This document shows positions 8,411 to 16,234 of a stretch of DNA of 45,732 nucleotides, piece after piece. The notes below the pieces were generated by a model. The model was given only the letters and a program-made list of their open reading frames with translations, ran no database searches and was not told where the DNA came from. A program made the translations under genes and the position numbers. The first letter of the stretch is position 1. Each line of letters opens with the position of its first letter. The stretch is from contig DVID01000011.1 of assembly GCA_018711625.1 (NCBI GenBank), positions 1 through 45,732 on the forward strand, read 5' to 3'. Origin of the DNA: Candidatus Limicola stercorigallinarum. GTDB lineage: Bacteria > Actinomycetota > Coriobacteriia > Coriobacteriales > Coriobacteriaceae.

Positions 8411-10002
8411 AAGACAAGATCAAAGGCGCTTTGGAGGTGTTCTCGAAGTCGATCGTGCAGCCGCTTATGTACCTCTCGGTAGCGGGTATTCTGCTCATCA
8501 TCGGCATCTTGCTCACCAACAGCACCATCACAGGAATGCTGCCCTTCCTGCAGTCGGGCCCGTTCCAGCTCATCGGCAAGATCATCTACGACTCGCTGAT
8601 GTTCTTGGTGAACAACCTCTCGATCATCTTCTGCGTGGGCATCGCCGGCGCCATGGCCAAAAAGAACAAGGGCCACGCCGCGCTCATTGGCCTGATGTCC
8701 TTCTTCCTGTTCCTTGAGGCCAACAACATCACGCTTTCGCTCACCGGCGCCCTCGTGGACGCGGGCGAAAGCATGCTCGGTCTCACCGGCACGGGCCAGT
8801 CCACCATCATGGGCATCCAGGTGCTCGACACGGACGTGTTCGCCGGCATCATTGTTGGCAGCATCACCGGCGTGGTTTTCAACCGCTTCCAAGACAAGCA
8901 GTTCCCCATCGCGCTTTCCATGTTCTCGGGGGTGCGCTTCCCGTTCCTCATCATGATCCTCATCTCGTGGGTTCTTGGCTGGGGCTTCTGCTACATTTGG
9001 CCGCCCATCCAGGGCGCCATCGGTGCACTTGCTGGCCTCATTCAGGAGTCGGGCAACATCGGCCTCTTTATCTATGGCCTGCTCAACAAGCTGCTTGTTC
9101 CCACCGGCCTGCATCACCTCATTTACACCCCGTTCCAGTTCTCTGATGTGGGCGGCACGCTCACCCTCGGCGACACCGTTGTTGCCGGCGCATATCCCAT
9201 CCGTGTGGCCGAGATGGCCATGGAGGGCATGCCGTTCTCTGACAGCACCTACTTCAACAGCTACACCTTCAACAACCTCTTCCCCTACCTGGGCATTGGC
9301 CTTGCCTTCATCGTAACGGCCTATCCCAAGAACAAGGAGAAGACCAAGGCTGTCATCATCCCGCTCATCATCACCGCAATCCTTTCTTGCATCACGGAGC
9401 CCATGGACTTCCTGTTTGTGTTCGCTGCTCCCGTGCTCTTCGTGATCCACTCCATCCTCTCGGGCATCTCGCTCGTGCTGCTGAAGGTCCTCTCGATCCC
9501 GGCATCCACTTCGGGCGGCATCATCAACATCGTCGTATCGAACCTCGTGCTTGGTGTTGAGAAGACCAATTGGCCCATGATGTTTGTGCTCGGCGTCATC
9601 GTGGCCGTTGTGTACTTCCTGCTGTTCACCTTCCTCATCAAGAAGCTGAATCTGCACACCCCCGGCCGTGAGAAGGATTCCGAGCTCGTCGCTGCCGAAG
9701 CCGAGGGCGAAACGGTGGCCCAGCAGGTCACCTCGCAGGGCGCCGACGCCACCTCTGGCTCCGACGCCGCGGTGGTGGACCTCATCCGCGGCCTGGGCGG
9801 CAAGGATAACATCGAGTCGCTCGAAAATTGCTTCACGCGCCTGCGTGTGAACGTTAAGGACGAGAGCCTGGTGAACGAAGACCTTATCAACCACATGAAG
9901 AACAGCGGCATCATGCGGAAGGGTAAGGATATCCAGATCATCCTGGGCATGCAGGTTGCGCAGGTGCGCGGCCAGGTCGAGGAGGCCCTGGAGAAGATGT
10001 AG
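8407..10002 (+). CDS. PTS alpha-glucoside-type EIICB permease
   Basis: 531 residues. The N-terminal EIIC domain (about 1-410) is a multi-span membrane channel with family motifs such as GLHHLIYTPF and CITEPMDFLFVF. A low-complexity linker follows, then a C-terminal EIIB domain (about 455-531) with the phosphocysteine C475 in ESLENCFTRLRV. There is no EIIA domain; that is supplied by the first gene of the operon. It takes up and phosphorylates an alpha-glucoside. The specificity (maltose, isomaltose or another) is inferred from the GH4 enzyme encoded next and cannot be settled from sequence alone. Confidence 0.9.
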   Translation: MKDKIKGALEVFSKSIVQPLMYLSVAGILLIIGILLTNSTITGMLPFLQSGPFQLIGKIIYDSLMFLVNNLSIIFCVGIAGAMAKKNKGHAALIGLMSFFLFLEANNITLSLTGALVDAGESMLGLTGTGQSTIMGIQVLDTDVFAGIIVGSITGVVFNRFQDKQFPIALSMFSGVRFPFLIMILISWVLGWGFCYIWPPIQGAIGALAGLIQESGNIGLFIYGLLNKLLVPTGLHHLIYTPFQFSDVGGTLTLGDTVVAGAYPIRVAEMAMEGMPFSDSTYFNSYTFNNLFPYLGIGLAFIVTAYPKNKEKTKAVIIPLIITAILSCITEPMDFLFVFAAPVLFVIHSILSGISLVLLKVLSIPASTSGGIINIVVSNLVLGVEKTNWPMMFVLGVIVAVVYFLLFTFLIKKLNLHTPGREKDSELVAAEAEGETVAQQVTSQGADATSGSDAAVVDLIRGLGGKDNIESLENCFTRLRVNVKDESLVNEDLINHMKNSGIMRKGKDIQIILGMQVAQVRGQVEEALEKM

Positions 10003-10092
10003 GGGCCTCAGCCTGGGCGACCCCGTGCTCGCCCGGCCCCTTTGAACTCAGCGCTCGACCCACATCAATCTCTTACGACAGGAGTAGACACA

Positions 10093-11481
10093 ATGATCAT
10101 TACGTTAGCAGGCGGCGGCTCCACCTTTACCCCGGGCATTGTGAAGTCGATTGCACTTCGCGCCGACGAGCTTGAGGTTGACGAGATCCGCCTCTACGAC
10201 ATCAATGAGGAGCGCCAGCGCAAGGTGGGCGTGCTCGTTGACTGGATCCTCCATGAGGACCTCAAGCTCGACATCAAGCTCACCGTCACCACCGACAAGG
10301 CCGAGGCCTTCACCGACGCCTCCTTCATCTTTGCCCAGATGCGCGTGGGCGGCTACGCCATGCGCGAGCAGGACGAGAAGATTCCGCTGCGTCACGGCTG
10401 CGTGGGCCAGGAGACCTGCGGCTGCGGCGGCCTTGCCTATGGCATGCGCACCATCTTCCCCATGGTTGAGCTCATCGACGACGTGGAGAAATACGCCAAG
10501 CCCGACTACTGGATCCTCAACTACTCCAACCCGGCGGCCATTGTCTCCGAGGCCTGCCGCGTGCTTCGTCCCAAGGCGCGCATCATCAACATCTGCGACA
10601 TGCCCATCGCCATCATCGACGTTGTGGCAGCAGCCCTTGGCGTAAAGAAGCAGGACATTGTGTACGACTACTTTGGCCTGAACCACTTTGGCTGGTTCAC
10701 CTCCATCGAAGTCAATGGCGAGGAGGTCCTGCCCAAGCTGCGCGAGTACATCCACGAGCACGAGATCTTTATGCCCGAGGCGTTCCTGAAGGACAAGGGC
10801 GCGCTCATCAAGCCCAACAAGACTGAAGAGAAGAAAGATGGCGAGGAGGGCGAGCAGAACCGCCACCTCAAGGGCAGCTGGTATTACGTGTGGAAGGGCG
10901 TCTACGAGATTATGGAGCTCTTCCCCGAGTACCTGCCCAACACCTACCTCAACTACTACCTGCAGCAGAAGGAGTTCGTGGAGCACTCCAACCCCGAGCG
11001 CACGCGCGCCAACGAGGTGGAGGAGACGCGCGAGAAGAACCTCTTCGACGGCATCGACCGCTACGAGGCAACCGGCGAGATTGACGAGAGCGTGTTCTAT
11101 GCAGGCAGCCACGGCGACTGGATCGCGGACCTGGCCATCGCGCTCAAGAACGACACGAAGGCGCGCTTCCTCGTCATCACCGAAAACCGCGGAGCGCTCC
11201 CCAACATGCCCTACGATGCCATGGTTGAGGTGCCGGCCTACATTGGCAAGAAGGGTCCCGAGGTCATTGCACAAGACCCCATTCCGCTCTTCCAGCAGGG
11301 TCTCATGATGCAGCAGCTTAACTCCGAGAAACTGCTGGTTGAGGGCGCCATCGAGGGCTCGTACGAGAAAGTGCTCAAGGCGTTCACGCTCAACAAGACC
11401 GTGCCGTCCATGACCGTTGCCAAAGAGGTGCTCGACGACATGATCGAGGCCAACAAGGGCTACTGGCCTGAGCTTAAGTAA
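10093..11481 (+). CDS. 6-phospho-alpha-glucosidase, glycoside hydrolase family 4
   Basis: 462 residues. The N-terminus IITLAGGGSTFTPGIVKS is the NAD-binding loop of GH4. C168 in ICDMPIAI and H198 in LNHFGWF are the divalent-metal ligands. The CDMP form is the one associated with 6-phospho-alpha-glucosidases, while beta-specific relatives usually have CN-P. The enzyme splits the phosphorylated disaccharide delivered by the PTS into glucose 6-phosphate and a sugar, using NAD and Mn2+. The start at 10093 has ACAGGAG upstream. It is the last gene of the operon. Confidence 0.93.
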   Translation: MIITLAGGGSTFTPGIVKSIALRADELEVDEIRLYDINEERQRKVGVLVDWILHEDLKLDIKLTVTTDKAEAFTDASFIFAQMRVGGYAMREQDEKIPLRHGCVGQETCGCGGLAYGMRTIFPMVELIDDVEKYAKPDYWILNYSNPAAIVSEACRVLRPKARIINICDMPIAIIDVVAAALGVKKQDIVYDYFGLNHFGWFTSIEVNGEEVLPKLREYIHEHEIFMPEAFLKDKGALIKPNKTEEKKDGEEGEQNRHLKGSWYYVWKGVYEIMELFPEYLPNTYLNYYLQQKEFVEHSNPERTRANEVEETREKNLFDGIDRYEATGEIDESVFYAGSHGDWIADLAIALKNDTKARFLVITENRGALPNMPYDAMVEVPAYIGKKGPEVIAQDPIPLFQQGLMMQQLNSEKLLVEGAIEGSYEKVLKAFTLNKTVPSMTVAKEVLDDMIEANKGYWPELK

Positions 11482-11565
11482 AGACTCAGACAAGTTTGGC
11501 GTAGATAGCGCGACATCTACTTGCCTGGCCAAAATGAGTTTGCGCGGCCCATATGCCGCGCGGAG

Positions 11566-11598
11566 AACGGGGTGACCTGCATGGTCGCCCCGTTTTTT
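11566..11598 (+). terminator. Operon-end terminator of the PTS operon
   Basis: AACGGGGTGACC (11566-11577) pairs with GGTCGCCCCGTT (11583-11594) through one G-U pair, loop TGCAT, then a run of Ts to 11598. Confidence 0.93.
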
Positions 11599-11613
11599 CT
11601 GGCTCATAGCTCG

Positions 11614-11825
11614 TTTTTAGACAGTTAGTTCAGATATGAACGATGGGGCTCCGCGGCAGGGCGGTGACGGGCTTCCGCGCCCGCAGGCACGCGACTAAAA
11701 GTATCCAAAACGGCTTCTTATGTGGAATCCGGATATAAAGCGATAACGCCTTTTGCATAATTCCGTCCGAGGGGCTCCGGAATTCCCGGCACCCACCGTT
11801 CATATCTGAACTAACTGTCTAAAAA
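11614..11825. repeat. 212-nt element with perfect 29-nt terminal inverted repeats (MITE-like)
   Basis: Positions 11614-11642 and 11797-11825 are perfect 29-nt inverted repeats (outer end TTTTTAGACAGTTAG). Just inside, TGGG matches again after one differing base. The 154-nt interior has no convincing gene. No target-site duplication was seen at the outer edges. The size and long perfect ends suit a non-autonomous insertion, though a structured RNA is possible. It lacks the GAGTAGAC boxes and fixed loop of the three hairpin elements, so it is a separate type. Confidence 0.7.
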
Positions 11826-12126
11826 TCAGGGTGCGCGAGAAAAAACTTGACTGAGAGGGCATGTCGGCACGCGTCGAACCAACCAGACGTGCTTTAGAGC
11901 GCACAAAATGACAAGGATTCGTGAGATCTCTGTGCGTATGGAGCTCGTAGAAGCTATGCCGGCGATATTGGAACGCGGTCTTTCCCGGATGCATTAATCA
12001 ACTCGTCAGAATCCGGAGGGTTCAAGATGCCCCACCGTGTAGTCTGCTAAGCCCCCAAAGGATACTCGTGGCACAATAGGTGAAGCATATACGGGGCGAA
12101 CGTGCCCCCTGAAGAAAGGAATCACC
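11826..12126. other. Intergenic stretch upstream of the nickel/hydrogenase cluster
   Basis: No supported gene. A 29-codon frame at 11908-11997 (MTRIREISVRMELVEAM...) has no ribosome binding site and was not recognised; it may be a remnant. A possible -10 (CACAAT, 12072-12077) and an inverted repeat GGGGC-6 nt-GCCCC shortly after it lie upstream of the 12127 gene. A classical NikR operator was not found. Confidence 0.35.
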
Positions 12127-12375
12127 ATGCATGATGTGGGCATGAATATGAGCCAGCTTGCCATGAGCGTGAAACAGATTGACGACACCATCGCGCTTGC
12201 CCGCAGCTGGAGCCACGACCTCTACCACGCAACCGAAGCGTTTGACATGCAGCGCACCGAGGAGAAGCTTGCCGGCGCCATGCGCGCCCTCGACGAGGCG
12301 CGCGCCGCTTTGAGCGGCTACGAGGATGCCATCGAGGCCGACCACAACGCCGTTGGCACCGTAAAGCTGGTGTAG
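12127..12375 (+). CDS. Small helical protein beginning MHD, upstream of nikR
   Basis: 82 residues, not recognised. The sequence is helical and probably a helical hairpin (TIALARSWSHDLYHATEAF, then MQRTEEKLAGAMRALDEAR and a short tail). It starts MHDVGMNMSQ; the M-H-(E/D) amino terminus recalls HypA, where the N-terminal amine and His2 bind nickel, but the HypA zinc site is absent. GAAAGGA precedes the ATG. Its stop shares a base with the nikR start, so the two are translationally coupled. Context suggests a nickel or hydrogenase-linked role; this is inference only. Confidence 0.75.
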   Translation: MHDVGMNMSQLAMSVKQIDDTIALARSWSHDLYHATEAFDMQRTEEKLAGAMRALDEARAALSGYEDAIEADHNAVGTVKLV

Positions 12376-12821
12376 TGGTGGGAACATCCGGAACCCCGGG
12401 CGAACTTGCCCGGTTCTCCATTGCCATCCCAGCCGACCTGCTTGCAGCCTTCGACGCACAAATTGCCCGCGGGAATGGTCCCGCCAACCGATCCGAAGCC
12501 ATCCGCGACCTCATCCGGGCATCGCTGGTAGAAAACCAGCTGCGCACGCCCGATGCGGTGGTCATCGGGTCGCTCACCATGATCTACGATCATCACACGG
12601 GCGACCTCACGCGACGCCTCGATGAGGTGCAGCACGACTACACCGCCGAGATTGTCTCGACCATGCATGTGCATCTCGACCACCACAACTGCCTGGAAAT
12701 CCTCGCGCTCAAAGGCCAGGGCACGCGCATTTACGAGCTGGCAGACACGCTGCTGGGTCTCCGCGGCGTGAAGCATGGCGAGCTTACCTGCGCCGCCACC
12801 AATACAAGTCTTGAGCTGTAG
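12375..12821 (+). CDS. nikR: Nickel-responsive regulator NikR
   Basis: 148 residues. A ribbon-helix-helix DNA-binding domain (about 10-55, ARFSIAIPADLLAAFD and NRSEAIRDLIRASL) is joined to an ACT-like metal domain. The high-affinity Ni site is complete: H87 (VQHDYT), H98 and H100 (MHVHLDHHNC) and C106. The protein represses or tunes nickel genes in response to Ni2+. The start is GTG, set by the one-base overlap with the upstream stop. It sits directly before hypF, which suggests that it regulates the maturation genes as well as, or instead of, a nickel importer; no importer is in the window. Confidence 0.93.
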   Translation: MVGTSGTPGELARFSIAIPADLLAAFDAQIARGNGPANRSEAIRDLIRASLVENQLRTPDAVVIGSLTMIYDHHTGDLTRRLDEVQHDYTAEIVSTMHVHLDHHNCLEILALKGQGTRIYELADTLLGLRGVKHGELTCAATNTSLEL

Positions 12822-12860
12822 CAGTACGCGACGAGACAGCGGAAAGGGCAGGAGGCAGCG

Positions 12861-15524
12861 ATGCGAGACACGCACATCCATATAACCGGTGTGGTCCAGG
12901 GCGTGGGCATGCGCCCCTTCGTGTACCGCGAGGCAGTGGCGCACAATATCGCCGGCTGGGTGCTTAACGCGGGCGACGGCGTGCATGTTGAGGCACACGC
13001 CGCATCGAACGCTGTCATGGAGGCGTTTGTGGAGGCGCTCAGCGCGCACGCCCCCGCCGCCGCCCGCATTGAGCATGTGGATGTGACGCCCCTTAAGGGC
13101 GATGGGGCACGCGCGGACAGCGATGCCAGCAACGGGGTCGCCTTTACCATCGTGGCCTCGGACGCGAGCACCGAGCGCACCACGCTCGTCTCGCCCGACA
13201 TCGCTACCTGCCCCGACTGCCTCCGCGAGCTTTTCGACCCCGCGGACCGCCGCTATCACTACCCCTTCATCAACTGCACCAACTGCGGCCCGCGCTTCAC
13301 CATCATCGAGCGCCTTCCCTACGATCGGCCCACCACCTCGATGGATGTCTTTCCCATGTGCCCCGCCTGTGCGCAAGAATATGCCGATCCGCTCGACCGG
13401 CGCTTCCATGCACAGCCTGACGCCTGCTTTGATTGCGGCCCGCATATCACCTGGCGCGAACGCGCAGACAAACCAGGCACGACCCCTCAGGTGGGCAGCA
13501 CGCGCGAGGCGAGCGACGCCATCATCGAGCGCTGCGCCGAACTCCTGCAGGCAGGCGTCATCGTGGCCATCAAGGGGCTGGGCGGCTTCCATCTGGCCTG
13601 CGACGCCACCAACGACACCGCAGTGCGCGAGCTTAGGCGCCGCAAGCGCCGGAGCAACAAGCCGCTTGCCGTGATGGTTGCCGCACTTGACCAGGCACGG
13701 CAGCTCTGCCACATCAATGCCACAGAAGAGGAGCTGCTTACCGGCACCGTGAGACCAATTGTGCTGCTCGAACGGCGGCACGCGTCCGCAAGTGCGCCCA
13801 CACCCGCCCTTGCCCCCTCTGTGGCGTTTGACCTGCCGGAACTGGGCGTCATGCTCCCCTATACGCCGCTCCAGCACCTACTCATGGCCGCCTGCGCCAC
13901 GCACGGCATCCATGCGCTGGTGATGACCAGCGGAAACATCAGCGAGGAGCCTATCGAAATTGACGATACTCAGGCCTGGGAGCATTTGGTGGAAGGTGGT
14001 CTGGCTGATGCACTCCTGGGCAACAACCGCGCCATCCTTGCGCGCTACGACGACTCGGTCATGCGGGTGGTAGACGGCATCTGCATGCCCGTGCGCCGTG
14101 CCCGCGGATACGCACCGAGCCCTTTGCCATTGCCGAAGCTTCCTGGACCCGAAGAACCCGAGAAGCCGACGATGCCCACAGCGGAGCCTTCACCGACGCA
14201 GCAGAGCGACGTGGCGGAACCGCTCCCTACCATCCTTGCCTGTGGACCAGAGCAAAAGGCAACCTTCGCCCTTACCCGCGAGCAGGCAGGCGGCACGGCG
14301 CTCTGCTTTGTGTCACAGCACATTGGCGACGTGGAGCACGCTGGCACCTTTGATGCCTGGCACGAAGCCCGCATGCGTTTTGAAGAGCTTTTTGAGCTTG
14401 TGCCCGCCGCTCTCGCCTGCGACGTGCACCCGCACTACCTGGCCACCCAATGGGCGGAGAGCCAGGCTGATCGGCTCAATCTGCCCCTTGTTGCCGTGCA
14501 GCACCACCATGCACACATCGCCTCGGTCATTGCTGAAGCAGCGGCGGAGGGCGTCATCAACCCGAGTGAACCGGTAATCGGTGTAGCCTTCGACGGCACG
14601 GGCGCCGGGGCACAAGGGACATCCACAGATCCCAGTCTCCCCAGCCAAGCCGCGCCTTCCGGCGAGCCCGGCTCCGCGCCCGACACTAACGCCCCAAGCG
14701 GCACCTTCCCCGAAGCCCTCACCCCTGATGGCACCGTGTGGGGCGGCGAGGTTATGGTCGCTACCCTCGGGGGCTTCACCCGCGTGGCGCATCTCACGTC
14801 CTGGCGGCTACCGGGTGGCGCCGTAAGCGTCCGCGACGCTCGACGCTCCGCTTTCTCGCTTTTGCTCGCGCAGGGCCTGCTTGACCACCCGGGCACCCGC
14901 ACGCTCCTGGCAAGCCTCACCACCGAGGAGCAGGAAATCACCCGCACCATGGTCGAACGCGGTATCAATAGCCCCGCCACCACCAGCATGGGTCGCTTCC
15001 TCGACGCGCTGGCAGCCCTTAGCGGTATATGCAGCAAGGCCACCTACGAAGGCGAACCGGCCATTGAGCTGGAGGCCTGCGCCACGCGCTTCTGTGCAGA
15101 ACGGCAAGGTGCCTCCGTCGACACCTCGGCGCCCGCCTCAAATATCGAAGCAAGTGTGCCCGCCCAGCCACCGTTCGTCATCGATACCAAGCCGTTACTC
15201 CAGGAGGTCCTCGACCTCATCGCCGCAGGCGCCGACGCGGGCGCCATCGCCCTCACGGCGCATCAACGTATTGCCGGCGCCGCCGTCCAGACGGTCCTCG
15301 CCGTGGTGCGCGCAACCGGCATCGGCACCGTCGCACTCTCGGGAGGCGTCTTCATGAATCGCCTGCTGCTGAAGGCTATCCGTCGCGACCTTGAGCACGC
15401 AGGGCTCCGCGTGCTCGTGCCTCACACCGTGCCCGTCAACGACGGCTGCATCTCCTATGGCCAGGCTGCCGTTGCCCGCGCACAGCTGGCGCAGCGGATG
15501 CGCCCGCGCGACAACCACCAATAA
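12861..15524 (+). CDS. hypF: Hydrogenase maturation carbamoyltransferase HypF
   Basis: 887 residues with the full HypF order: acylphosphatase domain (about 1-90, GVVQGVGMRPFVYR), two zinc-finger units (CPDCLRELFD with CTNCGPRF; CPACAQEY with CFDCGPH), a YrdC-like domain (VAIKGLGGFHLACDA, RRKRRSNKPLAVM), and a Kae1-like carbamoyltransferase domain (VQHHHAHIASV, VAFDGTG, WGGEVM). It makes carbamoyl-AMP from carbamoyl phosphate and transfers it to the C-terminal Cys of HypE as the source of the CN ligands. It is longer than most HypF (about 750-780), owing to Pro/Glu/Thr-rich insertions near residues 420-450 and 585-620. AGGAGG precedes the ATG. Confidence 0.97.
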   Translation: MRDTHIHITGVVQGVGMRPFVYREAVAHNIAGWVLNAGDGVHVEAHAASNAVMEAFVEALSAHAPAAARIEHVDVTPLKGDGARADSDASNGVAFTIVASDASTERTTLVSPDIATCPDCLRELFDPADRRYHYPFINCTNCGPRFTIIERLPYDRPTTSMDVFPMCPACAQEYADPLDRRFHAQPDACFDCGPHITWRERADKPGTTPQVGSTREASDAIIERCAELLQAGVIVAIKGLGGFHLACDATNDTAVRELRRRKRRSNKPLAVMVAALDQARQLCHINATEEELLTGTVRPIVLLERRHASASAPTPALAPSVAFDLPELGVMLPYTPLQHLLMAACATHGIHALVMTSGNISEEPIEIDDTQAWEHLVEGGLADALLGNNRAILARYDDSVMRVVDGICMPVRRARGYAPSPLPLPKLPGPEEPEKPTMPTAEPSPTQQSDVAEPLPTILACGPEQKATFALTREQAGGTALCFVSQHIGDVEHAGTFDAWHEARMRFEELFELVPAALACDVHPHYLATQWAESQADRLNLPLVAVQHHHAHIASVIAEAAAEGVINPSEPVIGVAFDGTGAGAQGTSTDPSLPSQAAPSGEPGSAPDTNAPSGTFPEALTPDGTVWGGEVMVATLGGFTRVAHLTSWRLPGGAVSVRDARRSAFSLLLAQGLLDHPGTRTLLASLTTEEQEITRTMVERGINSPATTSMGRFLDALAALSGICSKATYEGEPAIELEACATRFCAERQGASVDTSAPASNIEASVPAQPPFVIDTKPLLQEVLDLIAAGADAGAIALTAHQRIAGAAVQTVLAVVRATGIGTVALSGGVFMNRLLLKAIRRDLEHAGLRVLVPHTVPVNDGCISYGQAAVARAQLAQRMRPRDNHQ

Positions 15525-15525
15525 A

Positions 15526-15830
15526 CCATGCGGCCCCGAACATAACCGCTGCAACCGAAACCATGGGCAGCACAACCGTCGCGTCCTTCCACACGCCGTC
15601 CCAGTCGGGCTCCTCCAACTTCACGAACGACTCGCCCTCATTGACGACGACCACGTTGTGGTACGGCTGACCATATAGTAGGTCCAACCGTAATCGGTGG
15701 AGTCTATGAGCCCCTCGTCGTTTTGCCACGCGGAAACCCGAATGGCACGTTCCAATACAGCAGCGGCAGGCGGGCCGCTCCGTGGGGTTTGCCTGCAAGG
15801 GTGCCGCGCGGTACTATCGGTTAGAAAAAT
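15526..15830 (-). pseudogene. Decayed membrane-protein gene fragment between hypF and hypC
   Basis: Protein-like text on the minus strand is split over frames: NDEGLIDSTDYGWTYYMV in one, then NVVVVNEGESFVKLEEPDWD and a hydrophobic stretch (ATVVLPMVSVAAVMFGAAWF) in another. Upstream, RLPLLYWNVPFGF lies in a third. No start or ribosome binding site was found. This looks like the frameshifted C-terminal part of a membrane protein that has been lost. The family was not identified. Chance translation cannot be excluded without a database search. Confidence 0.4.
15789..15817 (+). promoter_or_regulatory. Candidate promoter of hypCDE
   Basis: TTGCCT (15789-15794), a 17-nt spacer and TACTAT (15812-15817) lie about 70 nt before the hypC start. 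This would make hypCDE a transcription unit separate from nikR-hypF. Confidence 0.45.
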
Positions 15831-15887
15831 GATGCGGGCGGCGATGCATATACCCCTGCCGCCCGCCCCAAGATAAAGGACGTACCC

Positions 15888-16232
15888 ATGTGCCTTGCCG
15901 TTCCCGGAAATATTATCGCCTTCACCACTGAACATAGCGCCACGGTGGATATGATGGGCGTGCAGCGCGAGATCTCGACCGCGCTCACCCCCGATGCACA
16001 GGTGGGCGATTACGTGCTCATTCATGCGGGCTTTAGCATCCAGGTGGTCAGCCCCGAGGAAGCGCGTCAGACCATCGAGATCTTCCAGGAGATTCCCGAG
16101 CTCGTGGGCGAGGAGCTCGACGGCATCATGCCTCTGGGAACCGCCTCGGCCGCGTTCGATGGCACCGCGTCGGAGACCGCCCCGACGGCAGTGCCCGCGG
16201 CCGAACCTGCGACAACCGTCGCAGAGGCGTGA
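15888..16232 (+). CDS. hypC: Hydrogenase maturation chaperone HypC/HupF
   Basis: 114 residues. It starts MCLAVPGNI, with the essential Cys2 exposed after Met removal, followed by the small beta-barrel (VQREISTALTPDAQVGDYVL, HAGFSIQVVSPEEA). It carries the Fe(CN)2CO unit with HypD and delivers it to the large-subunit precursor. The usual length is about 75-95; a C-terminal Ala/Thr/Pro tail of about 25 residues is extra. AAAGGA precedes the ATG. Its stop overlaps the first possible hypD start. Confidence 0.95.
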   Translation: MCLAVPGNIIAFTTEHSATVDMMGVQREISTALTPDAQVGDYVLIHAGFSIQVVSPEEARQTIEIFQEIPELVGEELDGIMPLGTASAAFDGTASETAPTAVPAAEPATTVAEA

Positions 16233-16234
16233 AT

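Noticed and set aside
8239-9894. 551-codon open frame on the minus strand
   Set aside because: Antisense to licT and the PTS permease; Asp/Glu/His-rich shadow translation with no ribosome binding site.
10082-10089. A further GAGTAGAC match
   Set aside because: It lies in the ribosome binding site of the GH4 gene, with no complementary box or arms nearby; taken as chance.
10105-11607. 500-codon open frame on the minus strand
   Set aside because: Antisense to the GH4 gene; the translation is low-complexity (Leu/Val/His-rich) and has no family features.
11800-11994. 64-codon minus-strand open frame overlapping the 212-nt element
   Set aside because: No ribosome binding site; it begins inside unrelated sequence and ends within the inverted repeat.
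11826-12126. NikR operator near the nikR cluster
   Set aside because: No GTATGA-N16-TCATAC-like dyad was seen.
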